Assembly: GCA_024196135.1 (NCBI GenBank)
Contig: JAMQCK010000015.1
Coordinates: forward strand, 62,001 to 126,000
Length of the DNA stretch: 64,000 nt
DNA from: Pleurotus ostreatus/Saccharomyces cerevisiae fusant
Taxonomy: Eukaryota > Opisthokonta
Direction: 5' to 3'
Program-made: the position numbers and the translations under genes
The notes under the pieces: generated by a model
The model's input: the letters and a program-made list of their open reading frames with translations, nothing else
What the model was told of the DNA's origin: nothing
Databases searched by the model: none
Part shown: positions 56,852-64,000 of the stretch, one piece after another
Position numbering within the stretch: the stretch's first letter is position 1
Layout of the letters: every line of letters starts with the position of its first letter

Positions 56852-58775
56852 ATGTCTCTGCGTGCCGCCCTCGAAAAGCCCTTCGGGCCGTACAATCTTG
56901 ACGATGTGGTGGACGGGGCCGCCATCCCATCATCAACGCCCATTACTCATTTCAAGATGAAGCGCGATGGCAAGGTCACTGGGTGAGTGTTTTGTCTTGT
57001 TTTGGGTTGTCGATGGGTGGAGATGTGCGCTTTGGGCGTGGAGGTCGTTTGCGCGTCGGCATCGCATGAATGTGGTCAACATCTGATTTTGGAGGCAACA
57101 ACTAAAAAAACTGCCCCGTTCATAGACTCGACGAGACCGAGTTTATCCCCAGACCGCCAGAGGGCTGGGATACCAACAAACCCATTACTGCCAGTGCTAT
57201 CCTTGAGGTCGAGGACCTCTCTTGGTTTACTCGCTCAGGAAAGAAGAGGATACAGGAGGACTGCACGGGGCGTGACCCAAGACTTGACCTTGACTCGATT
57301 TATCGCAGCAAGCAGAAGGTCAAACTGCGCGTTCGCTTCACCTTGGGTCATCTTCCAGCGAGATTTATGAATTGTGAGTCTTGAGGCGCAATGCTGCCAG
57401 GGCAAATGTCTGACTGGCGCGCAGCTACGAAGCAGGAAGACAGTGAGCTGAGGATTCATTGGACGAGCAAGAATGGCAGGTAATGTTCTCGTTTTGCGTA
57501 CAGTTATTCATTGGAATCTCACCGCGCTGTCAGCATCATCAACAAACCCTTCATCGTCGAGAATCTGCATATCCAGACGTACGCCCTCAGCCGCAACTTC
57601 TTCGAGCGATACCGCGCTCTCGCTCTCTTAATTCACATGAAGGAGACTGACCCCGAAACCCCCGTCGAAGACCGCGACATCAAGTACTTCATACGCAAGT
57701 ACAAAGAGATGCTCGACGACCCGGACCCGGAATCTTACCTCTTTCGTGCCTCGCTCGACGAGGACGCGCCACCAAATGCACCCAAGCCTGGCCGACATCG
57801 GTACATACCCGACGTGGAGATTAAGGTCATGCTCGGGCTGCAGGCGGACTGGCTCCTTGCGCAGGCTATTGACTCATGGAAGGGAACCTCGGGCAAATTC
57901 CTCGACATTCCCAAATGGTTGAAATTCTGCCGCAGGGTCCGTACGCAGCGCAGGACGCCGGAAGGGCTGGGATGGGGCCCATTCCTTCAGAGAGAAGATG
58001 AAAGTGAGGGCTCCACCGAAGACGATGCGCGCTATCTGGCGAGATATGGTGAAACTCAGGGCTATTGGGAAGAAGAACTAGGGAAAGCGCTGGCGCGGAA
58101 GGTATGTTGGGTTCATTTTATTCCACAGCGTGGCACTTACTGTGTGCCAGCCAAGGGAGCCTACGAAGCGCAACGGGCCGCCTCGTGCCCACAGGCTGGA
58201 AGGCGCGCCATTCCACTATGACGACAATTACGACGAACAGTCCAGCGGGGACGACGATGACAGCGACTGCAACGACAACTACCTTCCCGACGACGACCTC
58301 TCCTCTCGCATCCATCCCAAGACACTCGCCCAGCCCGACTTACCGACAGGCAACCGCTGGCACTGCCCCGTCCCACAGTGTCGACGTGTCATCACGCTGG
58401 AGCAGCTGCGGGAGAGCGCAAGTGTGGAGTTCCATAGAGACTTCAAGAACGCAGCGTGGCCTAAGCTCAAGATTCCTTTCTTGATAGCTGTCAAGAGGCA
58501 TTACATGCACCACTGGTATGAAGCTGGTGTAGAGGTTCGCGTCGTCAGTCGTTACCCCGATGGAAAAGCCAAAGAGGTACGTGACTTCGCTTTCTCTGAA
58601 TCGCCGAGGATTATACTCACCAGGTGTCGCCAGACGGAGTTCCATGTAAGGTCTGGCACATACCCTATCGTTCCCTACTGATTTCCTTCTGCAGTATTCG
58701 GGAAAGGGCCGACCGTACGCAGGACCTCCTAAGGCTCCTCCCGTTGCGCTTGGTACCAAGATAGAGGACGAATAG
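56852..58775 (+). CDS. Conserved-looking protein of unknown function
   Basis: I do not recognise this protein. At least six exons join in frame to about 490 aa. It starts MSLRAALEKPFGPYNLDDVV. The next exon, with LEVEDLSWFTRSGKKRIQED, looks like an ordered beta/alpha domain. The long exon 57537-58101 begins IINKPFIVENLHIQTYALSR and is rich in aromatic and charged residues. After an acidic linker (SSGDDDDSDCNDN) comes WHCPVPQCRRVI followed by FHRDFKNAAWPKLKIPFLIA and KRHYMHHWYEAG, a possible C2-H2-like zinc site with the spacing C-x4-C and later His residues. Coding is supported by consistent splice phases and codon use. No signal peptide or membrane span. Confidence 0.7.
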
Positions 58776-59050
58776 GAACGGCGAGCTCACCCGACTGTAC
58801 TTATGTTTTGCGATGCTTTTCCTTCCATGCAAGCGTCTTTTGATCAATGAATTTGCAGTACACACGACGGTGCACTGCATATAGATAAAGTGAATGAATG
58901 ATGGCAGAAACTACAGGGTAGCCCGCTCATAAGTTAGGTGTAAATAGTAAATAGTGTGCGTGGTACAGTGAGCGTTGCGGCGTTGAGTCCGTTTCCTGAT
59001 GTGGTCGTCGATTCGTTGCTGCGTACGAGAGGTGGCGCGAGGCGAGACGC
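58776..59050. other. Convergent intergenic region
   Basis: 275 bp between the 3' ends of the unknown gene and the aerolysin-like gene; no feature seen. Confidence 0.4.
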
Positions 59051-60178
59051 TTAGCACGCGGCCTGGTAGTTGCCCTTGGTGTCGGTGCTGACGACGGCGT
59101 CGAACTTCATGTACGACGAGCGGTCCTCCTCGGAGAGGTTGTCGTCCATGTTGAGCGCCCCTGGGGAAATATCAGTCATGGTCTGCGAGTATGGATGGAG
59201 AGCGACTCACACTTGTAGTGGCCCTCAGTCTTGTCGTCGTACTCGAACCAGACCCAGCCGGTGGCGGTGAAGGGAACCTGGCCAGAGCCCTTGGTCGTGC
59301 AGGAGGTCTCCTCAAAGGTGACCTTGCAGGTCGCGCCGTCCTTGACAGCGATGGCGACGGTCTGCGTGGTCTGCTGGTTCGACTCGGTGGTCGTCCTGTG
59401 AAGACCATCAGCACTTTGCTATCATCCGCATACTGGATATCACTTACGACTTGGACAGCGTGTTGGTGAAGGTCGTCGAGAGCGAGGTGGACGAAGTGAC
59501 GTCCGCGACCTCCGGGATGCCGACCTTGACCTCGACGGTCTCGCCGACCGAGATCGAGGACTCCTGGCTGGTGGTCTGCTGCGAGGAGAACGAGGTGCCG
59601 GTCGTCTGGCTGACGGTTGCGGTGCCGTTGGTGCCCGTCACGGTGGTGTCGAGCGTCTGGGTCTGCTTCGTGCACGACGGGTCGCCGTCAATGGCGATGT
59701 CGCCGGCGTCCTTGGCGCAGACCTGGGCCGGCTGGGTGGGGTACTGGAAGCTCATTAGATCGCAGTGACGCATGCAAGACAAATGATACTCACGTCCTCG
59801 TCGTTCGTGACGATCTTGCGGGAGCCATCGCCCCAGTTGTCTTTCGCCTTCTGGTTCAAGGAGTCCCAGCCAGGAACTGGTGACATGTCAGTCAATGTGA
59901 TCTTTCGGCGTATCAATGAGTCACTCACGCTTCTGGGCATCGTCAGCGCTGAGCGAGCTGCAGGAGCCATCGCGCTTGGTCGGCTGGATGGTCCCGTGCT
60001 CAATGAAGCCAAGGTTGTTGCCGGCAGCGTCGAACGCAATGACGCGCTTCGTGAACTCGTCGAGGGCGAGCTTGCGGGCCTCATGCGGGATACCGACAAG
60101 GCGGCGCTCCGGCATGGGGGTCGCGCTAGCGAGGAGAGCAAGAGCCAAAGAGGCAAACACAAAAGAGAAGCGGGCCAT
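59051..60178 (-). CDS. Secreted aerolysin/ETX-MTX2-like protein
   Basis: Predicted secreted protein of about 285 aa in five exons. A signal peptide opens the protein (MARFSFVFASLALALLASAT). The middle exon is unusually rich in Ser, Thr, Val and Gly in alternating patterns, as in the membrane-insertion and beta-rich domain of aerolysin-fold proteins (for example QTTGTSFSSQQTTSQESSIS). The last exons add TTKGSGQVPFTATGWVWFEY, a strand pattern common near the end of that fold. Cysteines near the C-terminus suggest a disulfide. Fungal members include pore-formers and proteins without known toxicity; nothing here proves activity. The assignment rests on pattern only. No truncation or frameshift was seen. 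Confidence 0.55.
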
Positions 60179-61894
60179 GACAAAGGACGAAGGCGTAGAC
60201 GAACGGGGTACAAAGGGAAAGGACTGAAGAGGAAAGGGAGGAAACGTTCACTGATGGTTGAGGAGGACGCCCCGCGGGCCTTTTGTACTCGAGAAGGAGG
60301 GTGCCCACGGTCATAGAAGGCAGTTGCGGTGTGGAGCGATTCAGCATGGCGCAGGTTGCGTCGTGACAGGAGATGGCACGCGTCGTTTGGGCGCTGAGAC
60401 GCTTGGTGAACGGATTGTGCGCTGCGCAGCAGAGTCGTCGTAAGCGCTCGCAGCCCATTTACAGAGCTCGGGCAGTGCCGTCCGATGAAGGCTGCCTGGA
60501 GGACGAAAGGTCGGACGCGCCGCGGCGACGGTGGCACTGGACATTGATGGCGCGAAGTTCGGCACATGGTTTTGCTGATCTCGGTATTCGAGTTGAACGA
60601 CTGTGTTCAAAGGCATACTCGGTGTCTCATAGAGTATTCATTGACAAGGCTCGGTAGATGGACCCCCCGCTATGGCATCTGCCGAGCTGGCCATTGAGCG
60701 AGGTAGCCTGGCTACGGGCAAGTACCTGGACGATGATGAGCCCACGGTCTCTACACGAGCTTGAAGCGACCAAACGTACTCTGACAGATGTGGATGTAAA
60801 TGGAGGACCCCATTCGTCGCGGCTGTTTGGGAGGGTGAAAAATAGAGGCGAGGAAATTCCGTCGCCTCCGTCGCAAAAATCAAGGCTGCGAAGCAAGAGG
60901 CAACAAGGGTCTTCGTCTGAGCGCTCGAAGCAGAGTTCGGCACCGTGATGTCGTCATCAGTAATTAGCGTGAAGGGCTCCATAGATAGGTACAATAGCAC
61001 AGCGTGAGGCTGGGGCTACGAAACGATGGAAAAAGGTAAGAAAAGGTACGAGGTTGCTGTGATGGGAGGGATGCGAAGTATCGATCTTCAGCTGCGCGCC
61101 ACCGTAATATCGCTGGTCGTTGCGAACCCAAAATATGTCCGTTTTGGCTGCGAGAAGGCACAAACGCCCTCAACGTACTCAGTAGAATTTTTGTAGAGAT
61201 GCTTGTCTACAAGTCGATACAAAAATAGCCTGTGGCAATCGAGTTAGCATCTCGAGACGAAGATGGGTGGCTGACCTACCTATTCTCAGGTCCGAGACCC
61301 CGCTACCAGAGTACCATCATCGGCTGGCCTCCATCACGCAAATCAAGGAAAGAGATCGTCACTGGCAGTGCCAGTAACAACAAGCGACGCGTCGCGGCGT
61401 CCTCGGGCTGCGCAGCTCGGACTCTTTCCCTGTTGAAGGCGATACCAAACGCGAGCGTGATGGGGGACGAATGCTTGAGCCTCAGACCAATGTCCCGACC
61501 CTCTCTGAAGCACTGGTCAACCCCAGCCCTCAGCCCACAGATCTTCCTCAAACTTCCGCTTCTCGCGACGATCCTTTTCTTGGAACTCCCTCCCTCGAAA
61601 CATTGACGAAAGATGAGCGCCGGACGGAGGAGACAATGGGAATGATGATGGAGGGACGGATCAACAAAGGTCGGGGTTTGTTGACGAGTATTTGCGCGTT
61701 TGAGAAGTACTTCGGCCGGAGCCGAGGTTGTGGGTGGTCATGGGCGCGCTTGCCCCAGTGCAAGAGCCTATCCATAGACTTTCCAGTCCACCTGGCTCGT
61801 TCCGTGCCCCTTCTTGTCGCCGCATCGAGCTTGAACCATTATTCGTACAAGTAAATTACTGCCACATCTGCACCTTCACCGCCCAAATCTTGCC
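60179..61894. other. Gene-free 1.7 kb
   Basis: Promoter of the aerolysin-like gene and 3' flank of the transporter. A plus-strand frame at 61471-61854 has fairly gene-like composition but no domain or splice support. Confidence 0.4.
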
Positions 61895-63520
61895 CTACTC
61901 CCTAAACGGATTACACTGACAGATCGCCCCCCTCACCACAAAACTCGCAATACTCCCCATCGCCAACCCGCCAACCAGGCAGAAGCTCGCCACCGTCGCC
62001 GCCACATCCACATCCTCCTTCTTCCCCCTCAGCCGCGGATTATGCTCTAGCGAGGGCGCCGCCATCATGCACCCGCTCGACACGAAGCCGTTCGAAAGCG
62101 CAAACAAAAACAAGAGCAGCATGAAGAGGAAGTCCGAGTTGATTAGAGGTGCGGAGGGCAACACAGCCGAGGGCGTCTGGACGTTGCACAAGAGGAAGAG
62201 TGGGATGAACAAGGTGCGCGCGAGGGAGAGCGAGAGCAGCCGACGCGCGTCCCAGATGATGAGGCGGGGGAAGGAGAGGAGGTAGCGACCTGCGAGATCG
62301 CCGAGGCCGAAGACGAGGAAGTGCACGGCGCTGAAGAGGAGCGGGTGGAAGGAGGGGTTGACGGGCTGGACGGAGATGGTGATGGGTGGGAAGACGGACT
62401 GAGAGGAGAATCAGCGAATGGAAGGTGAAGAAACAGGCGAGAGAAAGTGCTCACCAGAGTCACCGCAAAGACATACGAGACGGCTATCTCGTAGAGTGCG
62501 TTACGCTTCGCGACGCGCCAGATCTGTGCGGTGGCGGACTGTCCTGAAGGCCCGCTGGACACGAGGGCGCGCCGTTCGTCCGCGCCGCCGTCCGACTTGC
62601 GAGCCGGCTCCAGTGCGGCGGTCACAGAGCGGTACACCGGCTGCGCGACCATCCACGCATGCGCTCCGGCCACCAGCAGCAAGTACAAAGCAGACAGTGT
62701 GAAGAATACGAACGCAGAGCGCGCTTCCGCCGAGCCATCGCTCTCATAGGTCGTGACAGAGTCCCTATGCGCCCACACAGATAGGGTCGCGCTCACGACT
62801 TGCACCAAGCTGATGGCGACCGCCACAGCCGCCTGGCCGGCCATCATCGCCTGCACGGCCGGGGGACCGAAGAGGGAAGCGACCGCGATGGCGGAGGTCT
62901 GCATGAAGGAGCCGAGGCCGGCTTGGATGATTGCGTTGATGAGTACGCAGGCAAAAAAGAGGCCGGGGGAGATGCGGATGAAGGTGCTGATGCTCAGCAA
63001 GGCCGACATAATAGCGAGGCCTATGAGGGTGACGAAGATCTGCCTCGAGGGCGACGTCTGAAGGATGGAAGGTGAATAGGCGCTCGGTGAGAGGGTAGGC
63101 GACGCACCTTCTTTGACCGTGCAGTTGCACATGCGAGGAAGAAGAAGTTGGATGCGGTGAAGGACGTAGACAGGTATGAGCTGAACGTCTTCTGCAGGGG
63201 TGATCCCTCTAACCGCGACAAGAAGTACGGCGTCGCGGTGATGATGGCTGAATAGCATGGGTCATCTCACTCGCACCGCAGATTCAATCCTACTCACCAT
63301 TCCACGGTAGCAGCACCGCACATCCAAGTAAGCAATTGATCCACCATAGTTTGGTGTCGACGACCACGGGTCGCCGGTCATGTTCCTCTCCTGGCAAGAT
63401 GTTGTCCGTCTCATCGGCATCTGCGCTATCTAGTCGCGGGTCCGAGGGTAGCACAGGATTCGCCGCGACAGGCGCTTGAGGTATAGGGTGATATAACGCG
63501 TCCGGCGACGGGGGACTCAT
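61895..63520 (-). CDS. Equilibrative nucleoside transporter (SLC29/ENT)
   Basis: Membrane carrier for nucleosides or nucleobases. Four or more exons. The acidic N-terminal tail (about 55 aa) ends at the first span, LWWINCLLGCAVLLPWN, which holds the ENT signature LLPWN. The next exon starts AIITATPYFLSRL. The central exon includes FMQTSAIAVASLFGPPAVQA, matching the conserved ENT segment G-x-F-G-P-x-x-x-Q-A-x-M-x-G-Q. A large hydrophilic loop follows (SDGGADERRALVSSGPSGQS), then the final exon with FGLGDLAGRYLLSFPRLIIW, the diagnostic D-x-x-G-R motif, and further spans. The total is about 480 aa, in the normal range. Specificity is unknown. It is divergent from cytochrome b5. Confidence 0.93.
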
Positions 63521-63868
63521 GGTGGTCGTGAGCAGGTTCCCAGCGCCGATGGTGCCAAGTGCGGCAAGCGCGGCGCGATCGCCACGTGAGGTGATAAAGG
63601 CTCATTATCTTATCGCGGTGAGGTACGGGGGATCGTTCCTGTAAACGATCTGGGCAGACTCTGCTCTTCCTGGACCTCCATGAGCTGGGCAAGAGCAAGA
63701 TATCTACCCTTTGTATTCGCCGGAACGCCATTGGCGAACCCCGCAGCCGTTGTCCATGTCGGCTCGGGGCAGCTGATGCTTGCATGTGATTCTCATGGGG
63801 CGTTCCCCAGCCTCGCGCGCTTGCGGGGTTTATGAGTGCCCGGTTCGTGTAGCCTTACTCCAACCACC
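63521..63868. promoter_or_regulatory. Divergent promoter region ENT / cytochrome b5
   Basis: 348 bp between two head-to-head genes. No clear TATA box. Confidence 0.35.
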
Positions 63869-64000
63869 ATGGCCTCCAAGCAGTTTACGCCGGAAGAGGT
63901 TGCGAAGGTGCGTGCTCAGTGTAATCTGAGAAGAATTCTGCTGAAAGTCGGCGTAGCACAACAAGGAGGGAGACCTGGTGAGTATCATGAGCCTTCTGCG
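63869..64000 (+). CDS. cyb5: Cytochrome b5, 5' end only
   Basis: The first two exons of a gene cut by the window edge. Exon 1 (63869-63907) encodes MASKQFTPEEVAK; a GT-AG intron is followed by a short exon encoding HNKEGDL and a new GT donor. Together they give FTPEEVAKHNKEGDL, the start of the cytochrome b5 heme-binding domain. The two heme-ligand histidines would lie beyond the edge. The product donates electrons to fatty-acid and sterol desaturases and some P450s at the ER. It could also be the b5 domain of a larger fusion. Confidence 0.8.
   Translation, partial: MASKQFTPEEVAKVRAQCNLRRILLKVGVAQQGGRPGEYHEPSA

Noticed and set aside
61471..61854. 127-aa ORF upstream of the transporter 3' end
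   Set aside because: Composition is gene-like, but I found no domain, signal or partner exons.

Overview
The window is nuclear DNA of a filamentous basidiomycete, most likely an Agaricomycete and possibly a polypore. Almost every gene is split by short introns of about 45-60 nt with GT-AG ends. Several families are typical of this group: a class I hydrophobin, DUF6534- and DUF6535-type membrane proteins, leucine-rich F-box proteins, a CYP64-like P450, an Ncp1-like coiled coil and an EF-hand MscS channel. I see no tRNA, rRNA, CRISPR or autonomous transposon. Exon coordinates below come from reading splice sites and protein frames by eye.

Layout. 1-4.2 kb: two related F-box genes on the minus strand. 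4.7-7.4 kb: uroporphyrinogen decarboxylase and an AMMECR1 protein, both minus. 8.6-11.4 kb: CCR4-NOT subunit NOT3/NOT5. 12.6-16.0 kb: Bem1 scaffold and complex I subunit NDUFA12. 16.9-20.7 kb: DUF6534 protein. 22.4-24.5 kb: P450. 24.5-31 kb: a gene-poor zone holding one small cryptic zinc-knuckle gene. 31-38.1 kb: DUF6535 protein, mitochondrial bL12, a mitochondrial-type PPR protein and ribosomal protein uL3. 38.8-47.8 kb: third F-box paralogue, hydrophobin, Cdc14 phosphatase and a zinc-finger F-box protein. 48.5-52.4 kb: MscS channel and Ncp1-like protein. 54.4-60.2 kb: low-complexity DUF6741-like protein, an unrecognised protein and a secreted aerolysin-like protein. 61.9-64 kb: equilibrative nucleoside transporter and the first exons of cytochrome b5.

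How genes relate. Most are housekeeping neighbours without operon logic. Several pairs are divergent and could share promoters: bL12m/PPR (both mitochondrial gene expression), MscS/Ncp1, uL3/F-box and ENT/cytochrome b5.

The most unusual signal is a dispersed element present four times (about 2.2-2.8, 7.7-8.2, 27.6-28.0 and 29.9-30.3 kb). Each copy has a TATA-like box about 30 bp before a conserved hairpin, an internal A box, a T-run, and a B box about 110-140 bp beyond the T-run. This is the layout of yeast U6 (SNR6) genes, but the RNA is not U6. It looks like a family of structured, probably Pol III-transcribed, small RNAs that I cannot assign to a known class.
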